A stretch of 64,000 bases of DNA from Thermobispora bispora DSM 43833 (GTDB lineage: Bacteria; Actinomycetota; Actinomycetes; Streptosporangiales; Streptosporangiaceae): the NCBI RefSeq assembly GCF_000092645.1, contig NC_014165.1, positions 3,410,001-3,474,000 of the forward strand, in the 5' to 3' direction. How positions within the stretch are numbered: position 1 is the first letter of the stretch; every line of letters begins with the position of its first letter. Under the pieces are notes generated by a model, which was not told the DNA's origin, made no database searches, and saw only the letters and a list, made by a program, of their open reading frames with translations. Position numbers and translations under genes: made by a program. Below, piece by piece: positions 26,090-35,257 of the stretch.

Positions 26090-27145
26090 ATGGGATCGGC
26101 GCTGAAACGCTACTACGACGAAGACGACGTCAGGGTCAGGCGGAGCGGCCGGAAGTCCCGGCCGCGGACCCGGATCCGCCCGGCCCACGCGGACGCTGTC
26201 GATGGTTTCGTGGTGGCCGTCGACCGCGGGCGGTACACCTGCCTGGTAGGGGGTGGCCTCCCGGGCGGCGACCGGGACCAGGAGGGCCGGACCGGCCCGG
26301 AGGACAAGGACGAGCGGGTGCTCGTCGTGGCGATGAAGGCCAGGGAGCTTGGCCGCAAGGGGATCGTCGTCGGTGACCGCGTCGCCCTCGTGGGGGATGT
26401 GTCCGGGCGGCCGGACACGCTCGCCCGGATCGTCCGGGTGGCCGAGCGCAGGTCGATCCTCCGCCGGACCGCCGACGACACCGATGACGTCGAGCGGCCG
26501 ATCGTGGCCAACGCCGACCAGCTCGTCATCGTCACGGCGCTCGCCGACCCTCCCCCGCGCCCGCGCATGATCGACCGGCTGCTGGTGGCGGCCTACGACG
26601 CCGGGGTGGACCCGCTGCTCTGCCTCACCAAGTCGGACCTCGCCCCGCCCGATGAGCTGCTGGAGATCTACCGGCCGCTCGGCGTGCCGTACGTGGTCGT
26701 CTACAAGGGCGGGCCGCTGGACGAGCTGCGCGAGCGGCTGGCCGGCCGGGTGAGCGTGCTCGTCGGCCATTCGGGCGTGGGCAAGTCGACGCTGGTCAAC
26801 GCGCTCGTGCCGAACGCGCAGCGCGTGGTGCAGGAGGTGAACGCGGTCACCGGCCGGGGCAGGCACACCTCCACCTCGGTGGTCGCCCTGGAGCTGCCGG
26901 AGGGCGGCTGGATCATCGACACCCCCGGGGTGCGGAGCTTCGGGCTCGCCCACGTGCCGGCCGAGACCGTGCTCGCCGCCTTCCCCGACCTGGTGGACGC
27001 GACCGCCGACTGCCCCAAGGGCTGCACCCACCTCGGCGACGGGTGCGCGCTCGACGCGTTCGTGGCCGAGGGCGGGGCCGACCCGAGGCGGCTCGACTCC
27101 CTCCGGCGGCTGCTCGCGAACCGGATGAGCATGGACGAGTCCTGA
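26090..27145 (+). CDS. rsgA: ribosome small-subunit-dependent GTPase A
   Basis: A circularly permuted GTPase that helps late 30S maturation. An N-terminal OB-fold (about 35-110) precedes the G domain, with G4 TKSDL first, then the P-loop GHSGVGKSTLVNAL, then G3 in DTPGVRSFGLAHV. A C-terminal zinc motif with Cys, Cys, His and Cys is in DCPKGCTHLGDGCAL. The 351-residue length is usual for the family. It sits 22 bases after aroA and upstream of hisN, a gene order common in actinobacteria. Confidence 0.95.
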   Translation: MGSALKRYYDEDDVRVRRSGRKSRPRTRIRPAHADAVDGFVVAVDRGRYTCLVGGGLPGGDRDQEGRTGPEDKDERVLVVAMKARELGRKGIVVGDRVALVGDVSGRPDTLARIVRVAERRSILRRTADDTDDVERPIVANADQLVIVTALADPPPRPRMIDRLLVAAYDAGVDPLLCLTKSDLAPPDELLEIYRPLGVPYVVVYKGGPLDELRERLAGRVSVLVGHSGVGKSTLVNALVPNAQRVVQEVNAVTGRGRHTSTSVVALELPEGGWIIDTPGVRSFGLAHVPAETVLAAFPDLVDATADCPKGCTHLGDGCALDAFVAEGGADPRRLDSLRRLLANRMSMDES

Positions 27146-27367
27146 TCCGGCCCGCCGCCGGCCGCCGCGCAGCCCGGGACCGGCGGCGGCCACGGGGCCG
27201 GCCATCGGCCGCGTGCCCGAGCGCCGCCGACCGGGACTCTGCTCCCAGAGCCCGGCCGACGGGGACACCTCCGAGCCCGCCGACCGGGACTCCTCCCAGA
27301 GCCCGGCCGGCCGGGTCCGGCGGATGCCGGGCCGGGCGGGTACCGAAGCCCGCCCCAGGGCCGGAGG

Positions 27368-27427
27368 GATGCCGAAGCCGGGCCCGGGGATCGCGCAGAT
27401 GCCGAAGCCGGGCCCGGGGATCGCGCG
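27368..27427. repeat. 30-bp tandem duplication in a 419-base non-coding stretch
   Basis: The unit starting GATGCCGAAGCCGGGCCC occurs at 27368-27397 and 27398-27427 with a degenerate third start at 27428. It lies in the 27146-27564 gap between rsgA and hisN, where no gene was recognised; another imperfect pair containing CTCCCAGAGCCCGGCCG sits near 27240 and 27290. Confidence 0.8.
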
Positions 27428-27564
27428 GGTGCCGGAGCCCACGGGAGCCGGGCGCCGCGGCCGCCCGCGGGCGCTCACCGCCCGCCGCCGCGCCGGCCGT
27501 ACGGCCGATTCCGGAAACATCCGGTACGGCGGAGCACTGCTGTGCCCGACCGTGACGCGCTACC

Positions 27565-28359
27565 GTGGGCCCCGTGGAGGGATACCGCGACGATCTGCAT
27601 CTCGCGCATCTGATGGCGGACGCGGCGGACGACATCACGATGCGCCGGTTCAAGGCCGTTGACCTGCGAGTCGAGACCAAGCCCGACCTCACCCCAGTCA
27701 GCGACGCCGACCGGGCCGTGGAGGAGGCGATCCGCAACACGCTCCGCCGGGCCCGCCCCAGGGACGCCATCGTGGGCGAGGAGTACGGCGGCGCCGGGTA
27801 CGGCGCGCGTTCCTGGATCATCGATCCGATCGACGGCACCAAGAACTTCGTCCGCGGTGTCCCCGTTTGGGCGACGCTCATCGCGCTGGTAGAGCACGGG
27901 AGGATCGTCGTCGGGGTCGTGTCCGCGCCCGCGCTCGGCCGCCGGTGGTGGGCGGCCCAGGGCGGGGGCGCGTGGACCGGCCGGAGCCTGGCCAAGGCGA
28001 CCCGCTGCCAGGTGTCGTCGGTCGGCCGGCTCGGCGACGCCTCCCTGTCCTTCTCGGACCTGGAGGAGTGGGAGAAGCAGGGGCGGCTCGACGCCTTCCT
28101 CGGGCTCACCCGGGAGGTGTGGCGCACCCGGGCCTACGGCGACTTCTGGTCGCACATGCTCGTCGCCGAGGGGGCGGTGGACATCTCGGCCGAGCCGGAG
28201 CTGTCGCCATGGGACATGGCCGCCCTCACGGTGATCATCGAGGAGGCCGGGGGCACCTGCACCGGGCTGGACGGCACCTCCCCGCTCGAGTCCGGCAGCC
28301 TGGTCTGCACGAACGGGCTGCTCCACGGGGAGGTGCTCAAGCGGCTCTCCTCCTGGTGA
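27565..28359 (+). CDS. hisN: histidinol-phosphatase, inositol monophosphatase family
   Basis: Removes phosphate from histidinol phosphate in histidine synthesis (the actinobacterial HisN type) or acts on inositol phosphate. The IMPase metal-site motifs are IVGEEYGG, WIIDPIDGTKNFVRG and LSPWDMAALTVIIEEAGG. The sequence QGGGAWTG and the 264-residue length favour HisN over SuhB. The start is GTG 27565 or the in-frame GTG 27574; the usual N-terminus YRDDLHLAHLMADAAD follows either. It is preceded by a GC-rich non-coding stretch and follows rsgA as in other actinobacteria. Confidence 0.88.
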   Translation: MGPVEGYRDDLHLAHLMADAADDITMRRFKAVDLRVETKPDLTPVSDADRAVEEAIRNTLRRARPRDAIVGEEYGGAGYGARSWIIDPIDGTKNFVRGVPVWATLIALVEHGRIVVGVVSAPALGRRWWAAQGGGAWTGRSLAKATRCQVSSVGRLGDASLSFSDLEEWEKQGRLDAFLGLTREVWRTRAYGDFWSHMLVAEGAVDISAEPELSPWDMAALTVIIEEAGGTCTGLDGTSPLESGSLVCTNGLLHGEVLKRLSSW

Positions 28360-28417
28360 GCGGTGGCCGGTGGTGGCGGTGGCGTTCGCCATCGCGAGGA
28401 CGGGCGGGTCGCGCTCG

Positions 28418-28565
28418 GTGAAGCCCGCGCGCGGGCGGCCGGTGCGCGGCCGGTAAGCAGTGCGCCCCAGCCACCTGCGTGAAGCCCGCGCGGGCGGCCA
28501 GTGCCGCCTGCACGGCAGCCCCATCCCTGCCGAGGACGTGAAGTCCGCGCGCGGGTGGCGGTGCC
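28418..28565. repeat. three direct repeats with 33-base spacers, CRISPR-like
   Basis: Three similar units lie at 28418-28445 (28 bases), 28479-28504 (26) and 28538-28565 (28). Each begins GTGAAG and has a palindromic core such as CCCGCGCGCGGG and a GGCC/GGCG-GTGC end. The two intervening segments are both 33 bases and unrelated to each other. That layout matches a short type I-E-like CRISPR array, but the repeat is imperfect, its ends do not match standard I-E repeats, and no cas genes are in the window. Weaker look-alikes may lie near 28356 and 28596. A relic array or an unrelated GC-rich repeat cluster are both possible. Confidence 0.5.
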
Positions 28566-28741
28566 CTAGGCGCGGTCGATGCGCTCGAGAGGCCGTGGCG
28601 GGGCGCGTGCGGGAAGGCCGTTCCCCTCGTCCCAGGTTATCCAGGGCGGGCCGTACGCGCACGGGCGTCCGGCACCGTCCCGGCGCTCCGGGACCACGAG
28701 CACCCGCCATCCCCATGGCGATCGGGATAAGAGGAGAACGC

Positions 28742-29596
28742 ATGACCATCGCGATCATCGGCGCCACCGGCAAGCTCGGCGGCCTCACCATCGACGCCCT
28801 GCTCCAGCGGGGCGTGCCCGCGGACGGCATCCTGGCCCTCGGCCGCAACACCGAGCGCCTCGCCGCGCTCGCCGAGCGCGGGCTGCGCACCGCCCCCGTC
28901 GACGTGGACGACGTCGCGGGCACCGCCGCGACGCTCTCCGGCGTCGAGCGGCTGCTCCTGATCTCCTTCGACGACCTCGGCACGCGCGTGCCCAAGCACG
29001 GCAACGCCGTCGAGGCCGCCCGCCGGGCCGGGGTGGGCCACCTCGTGTACACCTCGGTCCTCAACGCGCCGGCCTCGCCCCTGGCGCTCGCCGCCGACCA
29101 CCGGGCCACGGAGGAGCGCATCACCGCCTCCGGCATCCCGGCGACCTTCCTCCGCAACGGCTGGTACACGGAGAACCACTGGCCGGACTTCACCGCGGCG
29201 CGCGAGCACGGCGTCATCGCCAACAGCGTCGGCCCCGGCCGCATCGCCAGCGCCCCGCGCCGGGACTACGCCGAGGCCGCCGCCGTCGTGCTCACCACCC
29301 CCGGCCACGAGGGCAAGGCGTACGAGCTCTCCGGCGACGTCGCGTGGAGCTTCGCGGAGTTCGCCGCCGCCGCGCAGGAGGTGCTCGGCACCCCGGTGCG
29401 CTACGAGGAGCTCACCCCCGAACAGGAGCGCGAGCGGCTGATCGCCGCCGGGCTCGACGAGAACACCGCGGGCTTCGTGACCAGGCTCAACGCCGACATC
29501 CGCGCGGGCGCGCTGGCCGCCACCCCCGGTGAGCTCGCCCGGCTCATCGGCCGGCCGACCGAGCCGCTGGCCGAGACCCTGAAGACGTGGGTCTGA
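28742..29596 (+). CDS. NmrA-like NAD(P)-binding oxidoreductase (QorB type)
   Basis: A 284-residue atypical SDR. The Rossmann motif is IIGATGKLGGLTIDALL. Further family features are ERLLLISFDDLGTRVPKHGN, GVGHLVYTSVLNAP, RNGWYTENHW and RRDYAEAAAVVL, the layout of NAD(P)H:quinone oxidoreductase QorB. It probably reduces quinones with NADPH; the substrate is unproven. The ATG at 28742 follows AGGAGA, which excludes the much longer frame to 28460. The repeat cluster lies just upstream, within about 180 bases of its start. Confidence 0.9.
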   Translation: MTIAIIGATGKLGGLTIDALLQRGVPADGILALGRNTERLAALAERGLRTAPVDVDDVAGTAATLSGVERLLLISFDDLGTRVPKHGNAVEAARRAGVGHLVYTSVLNAPASPLALAADHRATEERITASGIPATFLRNGWYTENHWPDFTAAREHGVIANSVGPGRIASAPRRDYAEAAAVVLTTPGHEGKAYELSGDVAWSFAEFAAAAQEVLGTPVRYEELTPEQERERLIAAGLDENTAGFVTRLNADIRAGALAATPGELARLIGRPTEPLAETLKTWV

Positions 29597-29640
29597 TCCC
29601 CGGGTGAGGCCGGGCCGGCCGTACCCGCCGGACGGGCCGG

Positions 29641-30435
29641 TCAGAGCGCGAGCACGTCCCGGGCCGCGCTGAGCAGGCTGCTGCGGTACGCCTCGCCGAA
29701 CAGGCAGACGTGCACGGCGAGCGGGTGGAGCTGGTGGAGCGGGATCCGCTGCCGCCAGCCGTCGGCGAGCGGCGCCGCCTCCCGGTACGCGCCGAGGATC
29801 GTGCCGAGGTGCGGCGCGCCGAAGAGCGAGAGCATGGCGAGGTCGGTCTCGCGGTGGCCGCCGTGCGCGGCGGGATCGATCAGCACGACCCGCTCGCCGG
29901 TCCACAGCAGGTTGCCGTTCCAGAGGTCGCCGTGGATCCGGCTCGGCGGCTCGGCCGGCCCGCACACCTCCGGCACCCGCTCGCACGCCTCCTCGAGGAG
30001 CTCGACGTCGAGGGCGGAGAGCCGCCCGCGGTCCCGCGCGAGCCGTACGAACGGCAGGACCCGGCGGGTGACGTAGAACTCCGGCCAGGTGGGCGCCGGG
30101 GAGTTGTCCATCGGCAGCTCGGCGATGGTCCCCGGCCACGGCGCGCCGAACGACTCCGCCCCGAAGGCGTGCAGGGCGGCGAGCTCGCGCCCGAACCGCT
30201 CGGCCGCCTCGGCGGTGGGGCGGCCGGTCTCGATCCACTCGAGCACGAGGGTGTCCTCGCGGACCTCGATCACCTCGGGCACGGCCACCGCGCCCGCCTC
30301 GGCGAGCCAGCGCAGGCCGGCCGCCTCGGCGGTGAAGTCCGCGCCGCGCTTGACGAAGACCCGGCGGCCGTCGCCGAGCCTGCCCTCGTGCAGCGTCCAG
30401 GCGTGGCTTCTGCCGAGATCTCTAACGATCTTCAA
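29641..30435 (-). CDS. fructosamine kinase family protein
   Basis: A 264-residue protein-kinase-like-fold small-molecule kinase. The lysine of the N-lobe is in RRVFVKRGADFTAE, the catalytic loop is RIHGDLWNGNLLW and the metal-binding Asp is in VVLIDPAAHGGHRETDLAM. Bacterial members phosphorylate ribulosamines or fructosamines in repair of glycated proteins. Its ATG overlaps the tail of the upstream tyrosine phosphatase gene by 14 bases, so the two are co-translated, a pairing known in actinobacteria. Confidence 0.92.
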   Translation of the reverse strand: MKIVRDLGRSHAWTLHEGRLGDGRRVFVKRGADFTAEAAGLRWLAEAGAVAVPEVIEVREDTLVLEWIETGRPTAEAAERFGRELAALHAFGAESFGAPWPGTIAELPMDNSPAPTWPEFYVTRRVLPFVRLARDRGRLSALDVELLEEACERVPEVCGPAEPPSRIHGDLWNGNLLWTGERVVLIDPAAHGGHRETDLAMLSLFGAPHLGTILGAYREAAPLADGWRQRIPLHQLHPLAVHVCLFGEAYRSSLLSAARDVLAL

Positions 30436-30880
30436 AGTGCTTGGCCACTCCCTCGGCGGCGGCCTCGATCATGCGGAGCACTTCGACGAAGCCCTCCCGG
30501 CCACCGTAGTACGGGTCGGGTACCTCGGCGCCCTCGGGTGCCGCGGGGTCGAAAGAGCGCAGCAGCCGCACGTCGGCGCCGGGCGGCGCCATCCGCAGCA
30601 GGGTCTGCAGGTTGTGCCGGTCCATGGCGAGGACCAGGTCGCGCTCGGCGAACCACGCGGGGTCGAACTGGCGGGCCCGGTGCCCGGAGCCGTCGTAACC
30701 GTGCTCGGCGAGGGTCGCGAGGGCCCGGGGGTCCATGGGCTCACCCACGTGCCACCCTCCGGTGCCGGCGCTGTCCACCTCGACGTCGAGGCCGCGCTCG
30801 GCGAACACGTGGCGGAGCACCACCTCCGCCATGGGCGAGCGGCAGATATTGCCCATGCAGACCACGCAGAGGCGCTTCAT
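30422..30880 (-). CDS. low-molecular-weight protein-tyrosine phosphatase
   Basis: A 152-residue cytoplasmic phosphatase. The C-x5-R-S loop runs from Cys8 to Arg14 in VCMGNICRSPMAEVV. The general-acid aspartate lies in VPDPYYGGREGF. The M. tuberculosis homologue is PtpA; targets here are unknown. ATG 30880 begins at the conserved strand, 14 residues into a longer frame. It overlaps the fructosamine-kinase-like gene. The divergent pst operon starts 180 bases away. Confidence 0.93.
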   Translation of the reverse strand: MKRLCVVCMGNICRSPMAEVVLRHVFAERGLDVEVDSAGTGGWHVGEPMDPRALATLAEHGYDGSGHRARQFDPAWFAERDLVLAMDRHNLQTLLRMAPPGADVRLLRSFDPAAPEGAEVPDPYYGGREGFVEVLRMIEAAAEGVAKHFEDR

Positions 30881-30953
30881 CGATCTACTTCGTCTCCTGC
30901 GTTGACCTGATCGGACGGTCATCCGATACGCCGCTAACAGCCTAGTCCAGCGC

Positions 30954-30996
30954 GTTCATCCGCCGTTCACCCTCGCCCATCCGCAGTTCACCCTTG
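30954..30996 (+). promoter_or_regulatory. PHO box upstream of pstS
   Basis: Direct repeat units GTTCATC (30954), GTTCACC (30965) and GTTCACC (30986), with a degenerate unit CCCATCC at 30976 between them, at 10-11-base spacing. This fits the actinobacterial PhoP operator of tandem GTTCACC units. It ends 65 bases before the pstS start, where PhoP activation is expected under phosphate starvation. Confidence 0.75.
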
Positions 30997-31060
30997 CCTC
31001 GCGTTTCGGTCAATTTCGATCTTTATCGTCCCTCGCGTTGACGTGATGGGAGGGAAGACT

Positions 31061-32155
31061 GTGAAACACGCAGGCCGGCTCACCGTAGCCGCCATCGCCG
31101 GCGCGCTCATGCTCGCCTCGTGCGGCACCGATGCCAACACGACCTCCGGAGCCGGCACGATCACCCCCACGGGCGGCGGGCTCACCGGCACCATCAACGC
31201 CGCCGGCTCCTCGGCGCAGGCGAACGCGATCGCGGAGTGGAAGAAGTCCTTCCAGGCGGCGAACCCGGGGGTGGAGATCAACTATCAGCCGAGCGGCTCC
31301 GGCGCCGGCATCCAGGCGTTCATCCAGGGCACCGTCGCCTTCGCCGGCTCCGACTCGGCCCTGAACGACGAGAAGGGCGAACCCGCCCAGGCCGACGCCC
31401 GGTGCAAGACCGGCAAGGCGATCAACCTGCCCATGGTCATCGGGCCGGTGGCCGTGATCTACAACCTTCCGGGTGTCGACGGGCTGCGCCTCTCCCCCGC
31501 GACGCTCGCCGGCATCTTCAACAGCGAGATCACCAAGTGGGACGCCCCCGAGATCAAGGCGGAGAACCCGGGCGTCTCGCTCCCCTCCATCCCCATCCAG
31601 GCGTTCCACCGCTCCGACGAGTCCGGGACCAGCGACAACTTCACCAAGTTCCTGAAGGCGACCTCGGACTGGCCGTACGAGCCGGGCAAGGCGTGGCCGC
31701 CCGAGGCCAAGGGCCAGGGCGCGAAGGGGTCCGACGGCATCACGGCCGCGGTCAAGAACACCGAGGGCGCGATCGGGTACGTCGAGCTCTCCTACGCCGA
31801 GAACGCCGGCCTGCAGAAGGCTGCGATCAAGAACGGCGCGGGCGAGTTCGTCGAGCTCACCCCGGAGAGCGCGGGCAAGACGGTGGAGGCCGCCGAGATC
31901 ACCGGCACCGGCAACGACCTCAAGCTCAAGATCGACTACGCCACCGACGCCCCGGGCGCCTACCCCATCGTGCTCGTGACCTACGAGATCACCTGTGAGA
32001 AGGGGCTCCCGGCCGAGGAGGCGAGGCTCGTGAAGGCCTTCCTCGAGCACACCGCGAGCGACCAGGGCCAGCAGGTGCTGCGCGATCTCGGCTACGCGCC
32101 GCTCCCGGCCGGCCTCCTGGAGAAGGTCCGTACCGCGATCGCGTCGATCTCCTGA
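31061..32155 (+). CDS. pstS: phosphate ABC transporter substrate-binding lipoprotein
   Basis: High-affinity phosphate-binding lipoprotein. The GTG at 31061, after GGGAGGGA, gives a 364-residue precursor with a lipobox ending LASC (Cys21), so it is membrane-anchored outside the cell. An earlier in-frame ATG at 31043 sits before that ribosome site. Typical PstS features are INAAGSSAQANAIAEW, FAGSDSALNDEKGE, ITKWDAPEIKAENPG and FHRSDESGTSDNFTKFL, whose serine/aspartate side chains hold phosphate. It heads pstSCAB behind a PHO box. Confidence 0.96.
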   Translation: MKHAGRLTVAAIAGALMLASCGTDANTTSGAGTITPTGGGLTGTINAAGSSAQANAIAEWKKSFQAANPGVEINYQPSGSGAGIQAFIQGTVAFAGSDSALNDEKGEPAQADARCKTGKAINLPMVIGPVAVIYNLPGVDGLRLSPATLAGIFNSEITKWDAPEIKAENPGVSLPSIPIQAFHRSDESGTSDNFTKFLKATSDWPYEPGKAWPPEAKGQGAKGSDGITAAVKNTEGAIGYVELSYAENAGLQKAAIKNGAGEFVELTPESAGKTVEAAEITGTGNDLKLKIDYATDAPGAYPIVLVTYEITCEKGLPAEEARLVKAFLEHTASDQGQQVLRDLGYAPLPAGLLEKVRTAIASIS

Positions 32156-32158
32156 CCC

Positions 32159-33139
32159 ATGGCCATCCTCGTGAAGAGCACCGCAGGCGGGCAGGCCGTG
32201 CGCCGGCCCGCCTTCCGGCGCGGCAACGGGGACCGCGTCTTCCGCCTCCTCGCCACGGCGGCCGGGATCACGCTGCTCGCCATCATGGCGGCGATCGCGG
32301 TCTTCCTCGTCGCCGAGGCGATCCCCGCGCTCCGCGCCAACACGGCGAACTTCCTCACCGAGCTCACCTGGCAGCCCAACGCGGCCGAGCCGGTCTTCGG
32401 CATCGGCGCGCTCGCCTTCGGCACCCTGCTGAGCTCGTTCCTGGCGCTCGTGATGGCGACGCCCGTGGCCGTGGGCGTGGCGCTGTTCATCTCCCACTAC
32501 GCGCCGCGCCGGCTCGCCGTGGTCCTCGGGTACGTGGTCGACCTCCTCGCCGCCGTGCCGAGCGTGGTGTACGGGCTGTGGGGCGCCACGTTCCTCGTCC
32601 CGTTCATCGTGGAGCCGTCGCGGTTCCTCAACCGGTACCTCGGCTGGATCCCGCTCTTCGGCGGCGACACCGTCGTCGGCAGGAGCATGTTCACCGCGTC
32701 GATCGTCCTCGCGATCATGATTCTGCCGATCATCGCGGCGATCTCCCGCGAGGTCTTCCTCCAGGTGCCGCGGGCGCACGAGGAGGCCGCGCTCGCCCTC
32801 GGCGCCACCCGCTGGGAGATGATCAAGATGGTGGTGCTGCCGTTCGGGCGGCCCGGTGTGATCAGCGCGGCCATGCTCGGGCTGGGCCGGGCCATGGGCG
32901 AGACCATCGCGGTCGCCCTGATCTTCCCGGCGACCTTCACCGTCTCCTTCCAGATCCTCGGCCCGACCGGGAACAGCATCGCGGCGAACATCGCGAACGG
33001 CTTCGGGGAGGCCACCGACCTCGGCCGGGGCGCGCTCATCGCCTCGGGCCTGGTCCTCTTCCTGATCACGCTCGCCGTGAACATGGCCGCCCGGCTGATC
33101 GTCGCCCGCCGCGCCGCGTACGCGAGGGCCGTGGCATGA
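32159..33139 (+). CDS. pstC: phosphate ABC transporter permease PstC
   Basis: A 326-residue inner-membrane permease with about six spans. The first is near residues 29-55. The EAA-type coupling loop is in [20 protein letters not shown], and [18 protein letters not shown] is a PstC hallmark. The ATG is three bases after the pstS stop, and its own stop overlaps the pstA start (ATGA). Forms the membrane channel with PstA. Confidence 0.96.
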   Translation: MAILVKSTAGGQAVRRPAFRRGNGDRVFRLLATAAGITLLAIMAAIAVFLVAEAIPALRANTANFLTELTWQPNAAEPVFGIGALAFGTLLSSFLALVMATPVAVGVALFISHYAPRRLAVVLGYVVDLLAAVPSVVYGLWGATFLVPFIVEPSRFLNRYLGWIPLFGGDTVVGRSMFTASIVLAIMILPIIAAISREVFLQVPRAHEEAALALGATRWEMIKMVVLPFGRPGVISAAMLGLGRAMGETIAVALIFPATFTVSFQILGPTGNSIAANIANGFGEATDLGRGALIASGLVLFLITLAVNMAARLIVARRAAYARAVA

Positions 33140-34029
33140 GCGCGCCGATGCCCACCGGCCTCCGGCCCGTGCCGGCCGTACGGCGGGCCAAGGACCGGTT
33201 CGTGCAGGCCCTCGTCTGCCTCGCGTTCGTGCTCGCCATCATCCCGCTGCTCGCCGTGCTGTGGATGGTGGTGCGGAACGGCCTGGCCCGCTTCGACCTG
33301 GAGTTCTTCACCCACTCCATGCGCGGCATCGGGGCGCGGGACGCCGGGGGCGGCGCCTACCACGCCATCGTCGGCACCCTCGAGCAGGTGCTGCTCACCT
33401 CGCTCATCTCGGTGCCGATCGGCCTGTTCACCGCGATCTACCTGGTCGAGTACGGCGCGGGCGGGCGGCTCGCCCGGATCGTCGGGTTCTTCGTCGACGT
33501 CATGACCGGGATCCCCTCGGTGGTCGCCGGGCTGTTCATCCTGGCGTTCTGGATCCTCGCCCTCGGCATGCCGTTCTCCGGGTTCGCCGGGGCGCTCGCG
33601 CTGTCGATCCTGATGATCCCGGTGGTGGTCCGGTCGAGCGAGGAGATGCTCCGCCTGGTGCCGCGCGACCTGCGGGAGGCGGCGTACGCACTCGGCGTCC
33701 CCAAGTGGCGGACCATCGTCCGGGTGGTGCTGCCCACCGCCCTCCCCGGCCTGGTGACCGGGGTCATGCTCGCCGTGGCCCGGGTGGCCGGGGAGACCGC
33801 GCCGCTGCTGCTCACCGTCTTCTTCACCGACTCGATCAACCACGACCCGTTCCACGGCCCGCAGATGGGGCTCCCGCTCTTCGTCTTCGATCAGGCGGGC
33901 CGCCCCTCCGACACCGCGATCGACCGGGCGTGGACCGGCGCGCTCACCCTGATCCTGATCGTCATGCTGCTCAACCTCGTGGCGCGCGCCATCGCGTGGT
34001 GGCGCTCGCCGGCGAAGAGAGGATCCTGA
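33136..34029 (+). CDS. pstA: phosphate ABC transporter permease PstA
   Basis: A 297-residue permease partner of PstC with about six spans. The coupling loop is [20 protein letters not shown], and [19 protein letters not shown] and PLFVFDQAG are typical of PstA. The ATG at 33136 overlaps the pstC stop. pstB follows two bases after its stop. Confidence 0.95.
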   Translation: MSAPMPTGLRPVPAVRRAKDRFVQALVCLAFVLAIIPLLAVLWMVVRNGLARFDLEFFTHSMRGIGARDAGGGAYHAIVGTLEQVLLTSLISVPIGLFTAIYLVEYGAGGRLARIVGFFVDVMTGIPSVVAGLFILAFWILALGMPFSGFAGALALSILMIPVVVRSSEEMLRLVPRDLREAAYALGVPKWRTIVRVVLPTALPGLVTGVMLAVARVAGETAPLLLTVFFTDSINHDPFHGPQMGLPLFVFDQAGRPSDTAIDRAWTGALTLILIVMLLNLVARAIAWWRSPAKRGS

Positions 34030-34031
34030 CC

Positions 34032-34808
34032 GTGGCCCAGCAGATCGAGGTCTCCGATCTCACCGCTTACTACGGGTCGCACAAGGCGGTCGAGGGCATC
34101 ACCATGACCATCGAGCCGCGGACGGTGACCGCGCTCATCGGCCCCTCCGGCTGCGGCAAGTCGACGTTCCTGCGCACCCTCAACCGGATGCACGAGGTCG
34201 TCCCGGGCGCGCGGGTCGAGGGCAAGGTCCGCCTGGGAGACGAGGACATCTACGCCCCGGACGCCGACCCGGTCTCGGTGCGCCGCACCATCGGCATGGT
34301 GTTCCAGCGGCCGAACCCCTTCCCCACCATGTCGATCTTCGACAACGTCGCGGCCGGGCTCCGGCTGAACGGCCGGATCCCGAGGTCGGAGCTGGAGGGG
34401 ATCGTCGAGGAGTCGCTCAAGGGCGCCAACCTGTGGCACGAGGTCAAGGACCGGCTGCACAAGCCCGGCGCGAGCCTCTCCGGCGGTCAGCAGCAGCGGC
34501 TGTGCATCGCGCGGGCCATCGCGGTGCGGCCCCAGGTGCTGCTCATGGACGAGCCGTGCTCCGCGCTCGACCCCATCTCGACGCTGGCGATCGAGGATCT
34601 GATCGGCGAGCTCAAGCGGGAGTACACGATCGTCATCGTCACCCACAACATGCAGCAGGCCGCGCGGGTGAGCGACAAGACCGCGTTCTTCAACCTCGCC
34701 GGCCCGGGCCGGCCCGGCCGGCTGATCGAGATGGACGACACCCGGAAGATCTTCACGAACCCGTCCGTGAAGGCGACCGAGGACTACATCACCGGTCGCT
34801 TCGGCTGA
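34032..34808 (+). CDS. pstB: phosphate ABC transporter ATPase PstB
   Basis: A 258-residue ABC ATPase that powers phosphate import. Walker A is GPSGCGKST, the signature is [15 protein letters not shown], Walker B is VLLMDEP, and the switch His is in [11 protein letters not shown]. The conserved [19 protein letters not shown] is specific to PstB. GTG 34032 follows the pstA stop closely. No phoU follows here; pstSCAB ends the operon. Confidence 0.97.
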   Translation: MAQQIEVSDLTAYYGSHKAVEGITMTIEPRTVTALIGPSGCGKSTFLRTLNRMHEVVPGARVEGKVRLGDEDIYAPDADPVSVRRTIGMVFQRPNPFPTMSIFDNVAAGLRLNGRIPRSELEGIVEESLKGANLWHEVKDRLHKPGASLSGGQQQRLCIARAIAVRPQVLLMDEPCSALDPISTLAIEDLIGELKREYTIVIVTHNMQQAARVSDKTAFFNLAGPGRPGRLIEMDDTRKIFTNPSVKATEDYITGRFG

Positions 34809-35210
34809 GGACCCCGAGGCACGGGGACGGAGATCAGGGGGACCACGGGAACGCCGCCCGGCTCCCGCCCGGCACGGCCGGTCCGCGTCCGGTACGGCCC
34901 GGCGGGGGCCGGGGCGAGCACGGGGATCACCGTGAGCGAGACCGCGCCCCGGTGATGCCCCGCGACATCGGCGAGCCGAGGGCCTGATCGCGGCGGCCCG
35001 TTCGGCCGCCACCTCCCCCGGCTGGGCCACCTCGAAGCGGGAGGACCAGCGGACCGAGGTGCGCGCGATGCCCTGGACGGCCGGTCCCCTGGGGAGCCCG
35101 TCATGACGCGAGGCCGCCCGGCGGGCCGTACCGCCGCTCGGGTCGCCGCGCGCGCCTTGCGGCGCACCGCGGCCGGGGGCGGCCCCGGCGTCCCCGACGG
35201 GCGCGGAAAA
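34809..35210. other. 402 bases without a gene
   Basis: Between pstB and the 5S terminator. Long frames cross it on both strands but show no family motifs and are Arg/Pro-rich. No promoter or hairpin stood out. Confidence 0.5.
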
Positions 35211-35244
35211 GTGAAAGGCCACTCCGGATGGAGTGGCCTTTCAC
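35211..35244 (-). terminator. strong terminator after 5S rRNA
   Basis: Perfect 15-base arms 35211-35225 and 35230-35244 with a 4-base loop. On the minus strand they are followed by TTTT, a proper intrinsic terminator 14 bases beyond the 5S 3-prime end. Confidence 0.88.
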
Positions 35245-35257
35245 TGAAAAAGAAAAT

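Noticed and set aside
28460-28741. Long N-terminal extension of the NmrA-like protein
   Set aside because: The frame crosses the repeat cluster and is Arg-rich; the ATG at 28742 has an AGGAGA site and begins at the Rossmann strand.
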